64,000 bases of DNA from Pseudomonas sp. BP8. Lineage in GTDB: Bacteria; Pseudomonadota; Gammaproteobacteria; Pseudomonadales; Pseudomonadaceae. The notes under the pieces were generated by a model. That model searched no databases, was not told where the DNA came from, and saw only the letters and a program-made list of their open reading frames with translations. Position numbers and translations under genes: made by a program. How positions within the stretch are numbered: the first letter of the stretch is position 1; every line of letters begins with the position of its first letter. Positions 1 through 7,980 of the stretch are shown one piece after another. The stretch lies in contig NZ_JAGINK010000001.1 in the NCBI RefSeq assembly GCF_017875955.1, forward strand, positions 2,503,501 to 2,567,500. The letters are read 5' to 3'.

Positions 1-500
1 ACTCGCCAGTGCTGACCCGCGCCGATCAGTGGCTGATCCGCACGGCCAAGCGCTTTGGCTTTATCGATCGCATCACGCCTGCCGGGCGCACCCTTGGCCG
101 GCGGGCATCATTTGCCGATCTGGACAGCGCCAGAGGGTATTTTGCCGGCAAGACGCTGTTCCGCCATTTCGATCCGGACTGTCTCGAAGCCTATCTGCAA
201 CATGGTCTGGAAGTCGCCGAAGGGGGCCTGCGGCTGCGCTTTGACCCTGCCACCGAGATCAGCATCTACCGCAACATCCCGCATGCCAGCCCAGCGCCGG
301 CGCGCCAGTTGCAAGTGCCGCTGGCGATGGTGCGTGGCGACCGTAGCCGAGTCATTCGTCGCCACCATGCGCTGGCTGTGCGCGGCATGCCCAAGGGTGA
401 ATACCACAGCGTGGCGGGTGGGCACATGTTCCCGCTCGAGCGTCCAGACGACACCGCCAGCTTGATCAAGGGCCTGTTTGATCGCTGGAGCCAGGCATGA
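1..500 (+). CDS. Alpha/beta hydrolase, C-terminal part (cut by window start)
   Basis: The reading frame is open from the first bases of the window and ends at a TGA at 498-500, so the N terminus and the catalytic serine elbow lie outside. What is visible is the last ~165 residues of an alpha/beta hydrolase: a cap-like helical stretch, then a strand with VPLAMVRGDRS, the usual place of the acid-bearing loop, and a final GGHMFPLERP, the usual catalytic-His loop. The stop overlaps the start of the next alpha/beta hydrolase by four bases (ATGA), so the two are co-transcribed and probably translationally coupled. Substrate unknown. The GTG at position 9 is an internal codon and not a credible start. 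Confidence 0.75.
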   Translation, partial: SPVLTRADQWLIRTAKRFGFIDRITPAGRTLGRRASFADLDSARGYFAGKTLFRHFDPDCLEAYLQHGLEVAEGGLRLRFDPATEISIYRNIPHASPAPARQLQVPLAMVRGDRSRVIRRHHALAVRGMPKGEYHSVAGGHMFPLERPDDTASLIKGLFDRWSQA

Positions 501-1351
501 GTGCGCAGGTTGAAGAGGTGCGCCTGAACCTCGGCCACATCGAGTTGGCGGCCCACCTGTTCGGCCCCGCTGACGGCGTGCCGGTGATCGCCCTGCATGG
601 CTGGCTGGACAACGCCAACAGCTTCGCCCGGCTGGCGCCGCGCTTGAAAGGGTTGCGCATCGTTGCCCTTGACCTTGCCGGCCACGGCTATTCGGAACAT
701 CGCCCGGCGGGCGCTGGCTACGCCTTGGCCGACTATGCCCATGACGTGCTGCGGGTGGCCGAGCAGTTGGGCTGGCAGCGCTTTGCTCTACTGGGGCATT
801 CGTTAGGGGCGATCATCTCGGTGCAGTTGGCTGGGGCGTTGCCCGATCGGGTCAGTCATGTGCTGCTGATCGACGGGGTCATTCCACCGACCGGGGTGGA
901 GCAGGACGCCGCCGAGCGTCTGGGCATGGCGTTGCACGCCCAGCTGCGTTTGGACGGCAAGCGCAAGACGGTCTACGCAAGCGTAGAGGAGGGCGTCGAG
1001 GCGCGCATGAAGGGTATGGTCGCGGTCAGCCGTGAAGCCGCTGAGTTGCTCGCCCAGCGCGGCCTGATGCCAGTACCGGGCGGATACAGCTGGCGCAGCG
1101 ACAGCCGCCTGACGCTGCCTTCGCCGGTGCGCATCAGCGAAGCCCAGGCCATGGCGTTCGTCCGTCGCCTGACGTGTCCGGCGTGCCTGGTGGTCGCGGC
1201 TGACGGCATGCTTGCGCGGCACACAGTGCTGCTGGAGCAGCTACCCTTTGAGCAGGTGACATTGCCAGGCGGCCATCATCTGCACTTGAATGACGAGCAC
1301 GGTGCAACCCTTGTCGCAGACTGTATCAATCGCTTCTTCGGGTTTTCTTGA
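497..1351 (+). CDS. Alpha/beta fold hydrolase
   Basis: A 284-residue, full-length alpha/beta hydrolase. The oxyanion-hole motif HGW is at residues 34-36, the nucleophile elbow GHSLG at 100-104 (Ser102), and a GGHH motif near residue 259 supplies the catalytic His; an Asp in VVAADG near 234 is a candidate acid. No signal peptide, so cytoplasmic. Its ATG overlaps the stop of the preceding hydrolase by four bases. Family members act on esters, lactones, amides or epoxides; nothing here defines the substrate, and the pairing of two hydrolases from different subgroups in one operon is the main contextual clue. Confidence 0.85.
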   Translation: MSAQVEEVRLNLGHIELAAHLFGPADGVPVIALHGWLDNANSFARLAPRLKGLRIVALDLAGHGYSEHRPAGAGYALADYAHDVLRVAEQLGWQRFALLGHSLGAIISVQLAGALPDRVSHVLLIDGVIPPTGVEQDAAERLGMALHAQLRLDGKRKTVYASVEEGVEARMKGMVAVSREAAELLAQRGLMPVPGGYSWRSDSRLTLPSPVRISEAQAMAFVRRLTCPACLVVAADGMLARHTVLLEQLPFEQVTLPGGHHLHLNDEHGATLVADCINRFFGFS

Positions 1352-1401
1352 CTTGCACCGGACAAGTGTCGAGGCTTGGCGGGTTGAACAGGGAGACAAC
1401 C

Positions 1402-1464
1402 ATGTACATGCCAGACCTCCATTACCCCTTCACCGGCGCCGTGTGCGGCATGGGTGGCCGATGA
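1402..1464 (+). CDS. 20-codon leader ORF overlapping the DUF4892 gene
   Basis: A small ORF with a good Shine-Dalgarno (AGGGAGA, 1389-1395) encodes MYMPDLHYPFTGAVCGMGGR and stops at TGA 1462-1464, overlapping the ATG of the DUF4892 gene (1461) in an ATGA. The next gene has no strong ribosome-binding site of its own, so translation coupling through this leader is plausible. No match to a known small protein is recognised. It could also be chance, since 20 codons is short, but the combination of SD, ATG and exact ATGA overlap is better than random. Confidence 0.4.
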   Translation: MYMPDLHYPFTGAVCGMGGR

Positions 1465-2243
1465 GCATTCGATTCATCATCGCTGGCTGCCTGGGGCTCG
1501 CCAGCCCGTTGCTGCTGGCCGGCACCCTGCCGGTGCCGCTGGACGCCAAGGTGGTCGCCGAGCGCACCCTGGAAGACCAGGAACGCATCTACCCCATGGG
1601 CTCGCTACGCAAGATCAGTGGCAGCCTGCGCCTCGAAGGCAAGGTCGAGGGTCGCGGCCAGGTGCGCTCTGTCACCTATGAGCTGCCCGCCGAGCGCACC
1701 GCCCGCGAAGCCTTTACCGCTGCCCGTGAAGCGCTGCAGCAAGACGGTGGCTATCCGCTGTTCTGGTGCGAGAAGCGCGATTGCGGCGAGGCCAGTCTGT
1801 GGGCCAATGAGGTCTTCAAGAATGCCCGACTCAATGGTGGCGACGAGCAGCAGGCGTTTATCCTCCTGCGTCGCTCGGCTGAGGAGACCGATACCTTGGT
1901 CGCGCTATACAGCGTCACAGCCGGCAACAGGCGCGCCTACCTGCATGTCGAGGAGTTCGTCGCCGAGAGCCCACTGGGTGAACTGCTGCCTACCTCGGCC
2001 ACGGTGATGCGCGAGCTGCGCGATACCGGCAAGCTGGACTACCCCGATCTCGCCGCTCCGCAGCCCGCCTGGGTGACACTGTTGGGGCGCAGTCTCAACC
2101 TCGACAGCACTCTGCGTCTGAGCTTGAGCGGCGCACAGGCCGAAGCCTGGCGCGAGCAACTGGTCAAGGCTGGTGTGCGCAGTTCGCGGTTGGAAGTGGG
2201 CACGGCAGCGACAGAGGGTTTTCATCTGGAACTGATCCGCTAA
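1461..2243 (+). CDS. DUF4892 family exported protein
   Basis: A 260-residue protein with an N-terminal hydrophobic signal sequence (residues ~4-21, probable cleavage after LLLAG), so periplasmic or outer-membrane associated. The body, including LDAKVVAERTLEDQERIYPMGS near the N terminus and a WCEKRDCG segment with two cysteines that could form a disulfide, fits the DUF4892 family common in Pseudomonas; its function is not established. Upstream in-frame codons extend to 1290 but overlap the hydrolase and lack a signal-peptide-compatible start, so ATG 1461 is chosen. An early I-A-G-C at residues 7-10 resembles a lipobox but is too close to the N terminus for a normal lipoprotein signal. Confidence 0.75.
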   Translation: MSIRFIIAGCLGLASPLLLAGTLPVPLDAKVVAERTLEDQERIYPMGSLRKISGSLRLEGKVEGRGQVRSVTYELPAERTAREAFTAAREALQQDGGYPLFWCEKRDCGEASLWANEVFKNARLNGGDEQQAFILLRRSAEETDTLVALYSVTAGNRRAYLHVEEFVAESPLGELLPTSATVMRELRDTGKLDYPDLAAPQPAWVTLLGRSLNLDSTLRLSLSGAQAEAWREQLVKAGVRSSRLEVGTAATEGFHLELIR

Positions 2244-3308
2244 GTGAGCGCGCCCATGGCCAACAATGACCGCCTTCTTGTGCAGATTCTGCTGCTGGCG
2301 CTGCTCGGCGCTGGCTTGTGGGTGATGGCGCCGTTTATTTCCGCGCTGCTCTGGGGCGCCATCCTGGCGTTTGCCAGTTGGCCACTGATGCGCTTGCTCA
2401 CGCGCGTGCTGGGTGGCCGTGAGACCATGGCGGCAGCGTTGTTGACCATTGTCTGGATCCTGGTGGTCGCCTTGCCGTTGGTGTGGCTTGGGTTCAACCT
2501 GGCGGACCATATCCGTGATGCCACCGCCTTCATTCGTGACATTCAAGTCGACGGCCTGCCCGATGCGCCGTCCTGGCTAGGGAGTGTCCCCTTGGTAGGT
2601 GAGCGCCTGGTGGCCTGGTGGGATTCGGTCGATCAGCAGGGCGCGGCATTGCTGGCCTCGGTCAAGCCGTACCTGGGCCAGGTGGGTAACTGGCTGCTCG
2701 CGCGCAGCGCGCAGATCGGCGGCGGTATTCTCGAACTGACCTTGAGCCTGGTGTTCGTGTTCTTCTTCTATCGCGACGGCCCGCGCCTGGCGGCGTTTGT
2801 CCTGCGCCTGCTGCAGCGTTTGATCGGCGAGCGCGCCGAGTATTACCTGGAGCTGGTGGCCGGCACCGTGCAACGGGTGGTCAACGGTGTGATCGGTACT
2901 GCCGCAGCGCAGGGTTTGCTGGCGATGATCGGTTTCCTGATCGCCGGCGTGCCTGGCGCGATCGTGCTCGGTCTGGTCACTTTCATGCTTAGCCTGATCC
3001 CCATGGGGCCACCGCTGGCATGGATCCCGGCCACTGCCTGGTTGGTGTGGCAGGGCGAGTATGGCATGGCGGTGTTCCTCGGCGTCTGGGGTACGTTTGT
3101 CATCAGCGGCGTGGACAACGTGCTCAAGCCCTACCTGATCAGCCGCGGCGGCAACCTGCCGTTGGTGATCGTGCTGTTGGGGGTATTTGGCGGGTTGATC
3201 GCCTTTGGCTTCATCGGCCTGTTCATCGGCCCAACCTTGCTGGCGGTGGCGTACAGCCTGCTGCTGGACTGGAGCCGCAGCGCCGCGCAGCCACCGGTGC
3301 CGCGCTAA
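2244..3308 (+). CDS. AI-2E family transporter / PerM-like permease
   Basis: A polytopic membrane protein of up to 354 residues with about eight hydrophobic segments. The arrangement of an N-terminal pair of helices, a central soluble region and a C-terminal helical bundle with PxGPPLAWIPATAWL and the DNVLKPYLISRGG motif is typical of the AI-2E exporter/PerM superfamily (E. coli YdiK, TqsA). Members export small molecules or act in Na+/H+ exchange; the substrate here is unknown. The frame begins with GTG at 2244 directly after the upstream stop; ATG at 2256 is an equally plausible start (12 bases downstream). It ends the small operon. Confidence 0.85.
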   Translation: MSAPMANNDRLLVQILLLALLGAGLWVMAPFISALLWGAILAFASWPLMRLLTRVLGGRETMAAALLTIVWILVVALPLVWLGFNLADHIRDATAFIRDIQVDGLPDAPSWLGSVPLVGERLVAWWDSVDQQGAALLASVKPYLGQVGNWLLARSAQIGGGILELTLSLVFVFFFYRDGPRLAAFVLRLLQRLIGERAEYYLELVAGTVQRVVNGVIGTAAAQGLLAMIGFLIAGVPGAIVLGLVTFMLSLIPMGPPLAWIPATAWLVWQGEYGMAVFLGVWGTFVISGVDNVLKPYLISRGGNLPLVIVLLGVFGGLIAFGFIGLFIGPTLLAVAYSLLLDWSRSAAQPPVPR

Positions 3309-3495
3309 GGCAGCCCGCTCCCACCAGGTTTTGCCAAATCAGTGAGCTAGTGTGAGCGCCGTTCCAGGCGCCTCAATCCTGTGATCTTTACGCATTCTTT
3401 ATTCCCCAGCCCACCCCTCGATCTCGCCCCTTTACGCCCCTTACTCTGACAATTCCCCAAACGCGGCCACCGCCGCACACCGGGGAGATTGGCTC
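3309..3495 (+). promoter_or_regulatory. kdp operon upstream region with TTTACGC direct repeats
   Basis: This 187-bp interval separates the PerM-like gene from kdpF and must hold the kdp promoter. Two direct repeats TTTACGC lie at 3387-3393 and 3431-3437, 44 bp or about four helical turns apart, in pyrimidine-rich surroundings. KdpE of E. coli binds T-rich sequence upstream of kdpF, so these are candidate KdpE sites by position and composition only. A Shine-Dalgarno GGGGAGA precedes the kdpF ATG. Confidence 0.35.
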
Positions 3496-3585
3496 ATGTA
3501 CATGCTCGATGGGTTGGCACTGCTGCTGGCAGTGGCGTTGGCGGTTTACCTGCTGGTGGCGCTGCTGCGCGCCGATCGCAGCTAG
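3496..3585 (+). CDS. kdpF: KdpF, small subunit of the K+-transporting ATPase
   Basis: A 29-residue single-span membrane peptide beginning MYMLDGLALLLAV and ending ALLRADRS, immediately upstream of kdpA with a GGGGAGA ribosome site. Length, hydrophobic profile, basic C terminus and position are those of KdpF, the accessory subunit that stabilises the KdpABC complex in the inner membrane. Nine bases separate its TAG from the kdpA ATG. Confidence 0.9.
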   Translation: MYMLDGLALLLAVALAVYLLVALLRADRS

Positions 3586-3594
3586 GGAGCGGCC

Positions 3595-5289
3595 ATGCAC
3601 AGTTACGACATCGCCTTACTCCTGGCATTCTTTGCCATTGTCCTGCTGCCGGCACCCTGGCTCGGGAGGTTCTACTACAAGGTCATGGAAGGCCAGCGCA
3701 CCTGGCTGTCGCCCATCCTCGGCCCGCTGGAGCGCGGCTGCTATCGCCTGGCCGGTGTGCGCGCAGAGCAGGAGCACAACTGGCGCCAGTACGCCCTGGC
3801 CCTACTCACGTTCAATCTGGCGGGCTTCATTCTGTTGTTCGCGGTCCTGCTGTTGCAGGGCTACCTGCCGCTGAACCCGCAACACCTGTCGGGGCAGGAG
3901 TGGTCGCTGGCGCTCAATACCGCAGTCAGCTTCGTCACCAATACCAACTGGCAGGCCTACAGCGGCGAAGCCTCGGTCAGCTACCTGAGCCAGATGCTCG
4001 GCCTGACCGTGCAGAACTTCGTCAGCGCCGCCACCGGCTTGGCGGTATTGGTCGCCCTGTGCCGTGGCATCGCCCGGCGCTCGGCGAGCACCCTGGGCAA
4101 CTTCTGGGTCGACCTGACCCGCGCCACCCTCTACGGCCTGTTGCCGCTGTGCCTGCTGCTGGCGCTGTTGCTGGTCTGGCAGGGCGTGCCGCAGACCTTT
4201 GCCGACTATGCCCACGCGTTGACCTTGCAAGGCGGCGACCAGACCATCCCCTTGGGCCCGGCTGCGAGCCAGATTGCCATCAAGCAGCTTGGCACCAATG
4301 GCGGTGGCTTCTTCGGGGTCAATTCGGCGCATCCGTTCGAGAACCCCACGGCCTGGAGCAACCTGTTTGAGGTGGCGTCGATCATTCTCATCCCTGTTGC
4401 CTTGGTGTTCACCTTCGGCCACTACGTCAAGGACCTGCGCCAGAGCCGGGCGATCCTCGCCTGCATGCTGGCGCTGTTTATGATTGGCGGGGCTACTGCG
4501 CTATGGTCCGAGCACCAGCTCAACCCGGCCTTGAGCAACGCTCAGGTGCAGCAGTCGCCACCCTTGGAGGGCAAGGAGAGCCGCTTCGGCACCACCGGCT
4601 CGGTGTTGTGGACAGTGACCACCACGGCCGCTTCCAACGGCTCGGTCAACGCCATGCACGACAGCCTCAACCCGCTTACCGGCATGGTCGCAATGGCCAA
4701 CATGATGGTCGGCGAGGTGATCTTCGGCGGCGTCGGCGCCGGGCTCTACGGCATGCTTCTGTTCGTGCTGATAGCCGTTTTTCTGGCCGGGCTGATGATC
4801 GGCCGCACGCCGGAGTACCTCGGCAAGAAACTGCAGGCCCGCGAGGTGCAACTGCTGGTAGCAACCTTGCTGGTGATGCCGGTCGGCGTGCTGATCCTCG
4901 GCGCCATCGCCGCCAGCCTGCCCGGCCCCGCAGGGGCGGTGAGCAATCCCGGCGCGCACGGTTTCAGCCAGTTGCTCTACGCCTACACCTCGGCCACCGC
5001 CAACAACGGTTCGGCGTTTGCCGGCTTTGGTGCCAACACGGTGTTCCACAACGTGATGATCGCGCTGGCCATGCTAATCGGCCGCTTCGGCTACATCCTG
5101 CCGGTGCTGGCCCTGGCCGGCGGCCTGGCGGCGAAGAACAGCGCGCCGCAGGGGCAGAACAGCTTCCCCACGCATGGGCCGCTGTTCACCAGCCTGCTGC
5201 TGATGACCATCCTGCTGGTGGGCGGCCTGACCTTCCTGCCGAGCCTGGCCCTGGGGCCGATTGCCGAACAGCTGAGCCTGGGTTTCTGA
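3595..5289 (+). CDS. kdpA: KdpA, K+-binding/translocating subunit
   Basis: A 564-residue inner-membrane protein of the SKT (superfamily of K+ transporters) fold. The four selectivity-filter regions are visible: [47 protein letters not shown] and [14 protein letters not shown]. KdpA binds K+ from the periplasm and passes it to KdpB through an intersubunit tunnel. About ten transmembrane helices, length normal for the family. It lies between kdpF and kdpB in the canonical order and is expected to be induced by K+ limitation through KdpDE. Confidence 0.97.
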   Translation: MHSYDIALLLAFFAIVLLPAPWLGRFYYKVMEGQRTWLSPILGPLERGCYRLAGVRAEQEHNWRQYALALLTFNLAGFILLFAVLLLQGYLPLNPQHLSGQEWSLALNTAVSFVTNTNWQAYSGEASVSYLSQMLGLTVQNFVSAATGLAVLVALCRGIARRSASTLGNFWVDLTRATLYGLLPLCLLLALLLVWQGVPQTFADYAHALTLQGGDQTIPLGPAASQIAIKQLGTNGGGFFGVNSAHPFENPTAWSNLFEVASIILIPVALVFTFGHYVKDLRQSRAILACMLALFMIGGATALWSEHQLNPALSNAQVQQSPPLEGKESRFGTTGSVLWTVTTTAASNGSVNAMHDSLNPLTGMVAMANMMVGEVIFGGVGAGLYGMLLFVLIAVFLAGLMIGRTPEYLGKKLQAREVQLLVATLLVMPVGVLILGAIAASLPGPAGAVSNPGAHGFSQLLYAYTSATANNGSAFAGFGANTVFHNVMIALAMLIGRFGYILPVLALAGGLAAKNSAPQGQNSFPTHGPLFTSLLLMTILLVGGLTFLPSLALGPIAEQLSLGF

Positions 5290-5299
5290 GGAATCAACC

Positions 5300-7354
5300 A
5301 TGAACATGCCCATTCCTGAAGTGAAAACGCACCGCGCCAGCGTCGACCGGACCCGCTTCGCTGCGCTCTGGCGGCCGGCGCTGGTGCAGGCCTTCGTCAA
5401 GCTCGACCCGCGCCAACTGCGGCGCGCGCCGGTGATGCTGGTAGTCGAGCTGACCGCTGTGCTGACCACCGTGCTGTGCTTCGCGCCCGACAGTGGCGTG
5501 AGTACCGGCGTGGCGGTACAGATCGCCCTGTGGCTGTGGTTTACCGTGCTGTTCGCCAACTTTGCCGAAGCGCTCGCCGAAGGGCGCGGCAAGGCCCGCG
5601 CCGACAGCCTCAAGGCCGGCAGCCAGGGGCTCACCGCCGAGCGCCGCACGGCGGATGGCAGCTTTGAGCGAGTGGCCGCCACCGAGTTGCGCAAGGACGA
5701 CGTGGTCAGGGTGGTCGCCGGCGAGATGATCCCCGGCGACGGCGAGGTGCTCGAAGGCATCGCGGCGGTCAACGAGGCGGCCATCACCGGCGAATCGGCG
5801 CCGGTGATCCGCGAGTCCGGCGGCGACCGCTCGGCGGTCACCGGCAACACCCGGCTGGTCTCAGACTGGCTGCTGATCCGCATCACCAGCAACCCCGGCG
5901 AGTCGACCCTGGACCGCATGATCGCCCTGGTCGAAGGCGCCAAGCGACAGAAGACGCCTAACGAAATTGCCCTCGACATCCTCCTGATCGGCCTCACCCT
6001 GATCTTTCTGATCGTGGTGGTGACCTTGCAGCCATTTGCCCATTTCGCCGGTGGCAGCCTGCCGTTGATCTTCCTCGCGGCGTTGCTGGTCACGCTGATC
6101 CCGACCACCATCGGCGGCCTGCTCTCGGCCATTGGCATCGCCGGCATGGATCGCCTGGTGCGCCTCAACGTGATCGCCCGTTCCGGCCGCGCGGTGGAGG
6201 CCGCCGGCGATGTGCACACGCTGCTGCTCGACAAGACCGGCACCATCACCTTTGGCAACCGCCGCTGCAGCGCCCTGCATGCCGCACCCGGCGTCACCGC
6301 CAAGGAGCTGGGCGAGGGCGCCTTGCTCGCCTCGCTGGCCGACGATACCGCCGAGGGCAAGTCGATCGTCGAGTACCTGCGCCAGCTGCACGACTTCATC
6401 GAACCGGCGGCCGATCAACTTCAGCCAGTCGCCTTCAGTGCCGAGACGCGCCTGTCGGGTGTCGACTTCCAGCAACGGCGCTACCGCAAGGGGGCCGTCG
6501 ATGCGCTGCTCGGCTTTGTCGGCCTGCAGCGCCTGGAGATGCCCGTGCCGCTGGCCAAGGAAGTCGAGCGCATCGCCCAGAGCGGCGGCACGCCGTTGCT
6601 GGTCTGCGTCGACCGGCGCCTGCTGGGTGTGATCCACCTCAAGGACGTGGTCAAACCAGGCATCCGCGAGCGCTTCGCCGAGTTGCGCAAGCTCGGCATC
6701 CGCACCGTGATGGTCACCGGCGACAACCCGCTGACCGCTGCAGCGATTGCCGCCGAGGCGGGGGTCGACGACGTGCTGGCCGAAGCCACCCCGGAGAAGA
6801 AGCTCGCGCGCATTCGCCAGGAGCAGAACGACGGGCGCCTGGTGGCGATGTGCGGTGACGGTGCCAACGACGCGCCGGCACTGGCCCAGGCCGACGTCGG
6901 CGTGGCCATGAACGATGGCACCCAGGCTGCGCGCGAGGCGGCCAACATGGTCGACCTCGACAGCGACCCGACCAAGCTGCTCGACGTGGTTCAGGTCGGC
7001 AAGGAGCTGCTGGTCACCCGCGGCGCGCTGACCACCTTCTCGATCGCCAACGACGTGGCCAAGTACTTCGCCATCCTCCCAGCGTTGTTCGCCGCCATCT
7101 ACCCGCAGCTGAGCGTGCTCAACCTGATGCAACTGGCTAGCCCGCAGAGCGCCATCCTCTCGGCGATCGTCTTCAACGCGCTGATCATCATCGTGCTGAT
7201 CCCGCTGGCGCTGCGCGGTGTGCGCGTGCAGGCGGCGAGTGCCGCGCATCTGCTGCGACGCAACCTGCTGATCTATGGGGTCGGGGGGATTCTTGTGCCG
7301 TTCGTCGGGATCAAGCTGATCGATCTGCTGCTCAACACCCTGCACCTGGTTTGA
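5300..7354 (+). CDS. kdpB: KdpB, P-type ATPase subunit
   Basis: A 684-residue P-type ATPase. The actuator TGES motif ([10 protein letters not shown]), the phosphorylation motif DKTGT with Asp311, the hinge [14 protein letters not shown] and the [16 protein letters not shown] motif are all present and intact. It hydrolyses ATP to drive K+ import via KdpA. The Ser of TGES is the residue whose phosphorylation inhibits the E. coli enzyme. Separated from kdpA by ten bases with a GAGGA ribosome site; its stop TGA at 7352-7354 sits just before the kdpC Shine-Dalgarno. Confidence 0.97.
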   Translation: MNMPIPEVKTHRASVDRTRFAALWRPALVQAFVKLDPRQLRRAPVMLVVELTAVLTTVLCFAPDSGVSTGVAVQIALWLWFTVLFANFAEALAEGRGKARADSLKAGSQGLTAERRTADGSFERVAATELRKDDVVRVVAGEMIPGDGEVLEGIAAVNEAAITGESAPVIRESGGDRSAVTGNTRLVSDWLLIRITSNPGESTLDRMIALVEGAKRQKTPNEIALDILLIGLTLIFLIVVVTLQPFAHFAGGSLPLIFLAALLVTLIPTTIGGLLSAIGIAGMDRLVRLNVIARSGRAVEAAGDVHTLLLDKTGTITFGNRRCSALHAAPGVTAKELGEGALLASLADDTAEGKSIVEYLRQLHDFIEPAADQLQPVAFSAETRLSGVDFQQRRYRKGAVDALLGFVGLQRLEMPVPLAKEVERIAQSGGTPLLVCVDRRLLGVIHLKDVVKPGIRERFAELRKLGIRTVMVTGDNPLTAAAIAAEAGVDDVLAEATPEKKLARIRQEQNDGRLVAMCGDGANDAPALAQADVGVAMNDGTQAAREAANMVDLDSDPTKLLDVVQVGKELLVTRGALTTFSIANDVAKYFAILPALFAAIYPQLSVLNLMQLASPQSAILSAIVFNALIIIVLIPLALRGVRVQAASAAHLLRRNLLIYGVGGILVPFVGIKLIDLLLNTLHLV

Positions 7355-7365
7355 AGGAGATGCAC

Positions 7366-7914
7366 ATGACCACTTACCTACGCCCGGCGCTGAGCCTGGC
7401 CCTGTTGATGACCCTGCTGACCGGGGCGGTGTATCCGCTGGTGGTGACCGGCATCGCCCAGCTTGCCTTCCCTGAGCAGGCCAACGGCAGCCTGGTGCGG
7501 GATGAGCAGGGGCGGGTGCGCGGTTCCCGTCTTATTGCCCAGGAAAGTAACGGCGATGCCTGGTTCCATCCCCGGCCCTCGGCGGTGGCCTACGCCACGG
7601 TCGCCAGTGGTGCAAGCAACCTCGCACCGAGCAATCCGGCCTTGGCCGAGCGGATCACGGCCGATGCCGCTGCGCTGTACCGGGCTGATCAGGGGCCGGT
7701 GCCGCAAGCGCTGCTGACCACCTCTGGCAGCGGGTTGGACCCGCACTTGCCGCCAGGGGCTGTGGCGTATCAGATCCCGCGTGTGGCAGCGGCCCGTCAG
7801 ATACCGGTTGGGCGCTTGCAAGCCTTACTTGAAGAGGTCACCCTCCATCCATTGATCGGCCCGCCTGTGGTCAACGTTCTAGCGCTGAACCAAGCCTTGG
7901 GGAGGTTGCAGTAG
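7366..7914 (+). CDS. kdpC: KdpC, accessory subunit of the K+-transporting ATPase
   Basis: A 182-residue protein with one N-terminal transmembrane helix (residues ~8-30) and a periplasmic domain containing the conserved [23 protein letters not shown] and [11 protein letters not shown] motifs of KdpC. It stabilises the KdpFABC complex. Start: in-frame TTG 7351 and ATG 7360 exist, but AAGGAG at 7354-7359 gives ideal spacing only to ATG 7366, which also starts with the typical MTTYLRPAL. Confidence 0.95.
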   Translation: MTTYLRPALSLALLMTLLTGAVYPLVVTGIAQLAFPEQANGSLVRDEQGRVRGSRLIAQESNGDAWFHPRPSAVAYATVASGASNLAPSNPALAERITADAAALYRADQGPVPQALLTTSGSGLDPHLPPGAVAYQIPRVAAARQIPVGRLQALLEEVTLHPLIGPPVVNVLALNQALGRLQ

Positions 7915-7922
7915 TGAAACAG

Positions 7923-7941
7923 GGGCCTGCGAAGCAGGCCC
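7923..7941 (+). terminator. Hairpin between kdpC and kdpD
   Basis: A perfect 8-bp GC-rich stem GGGCCTGC / GCAGGCCC with a GAA loop, nine bases after the kdpC stop and 40 bases before kdpD. No T-tract follows, so it is not a strong intrinsic terminator. It is more likely a 3'-end stabiliser or partial attenuator that sets KdpD below KdpFABC. Confidence 0.4.
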
Positions 7942-7980
7942 ACAGGTTGCCCGGTCACCGCACAAATTGAAGGATGAAAC

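Noticed and set aside
1461..1490. Lipobox-like IAGC at the DUF4892 N terminus
   Set aside because: The cysteine is at residue 10, too close to the N terminus for a lipoprotein signal.
5861..7345. 494-codon minus-strand frame opposite kdpB
   Set aside because: Shadow of the GC-rich codon pattern of kdpB; no domain and no ribosome site.
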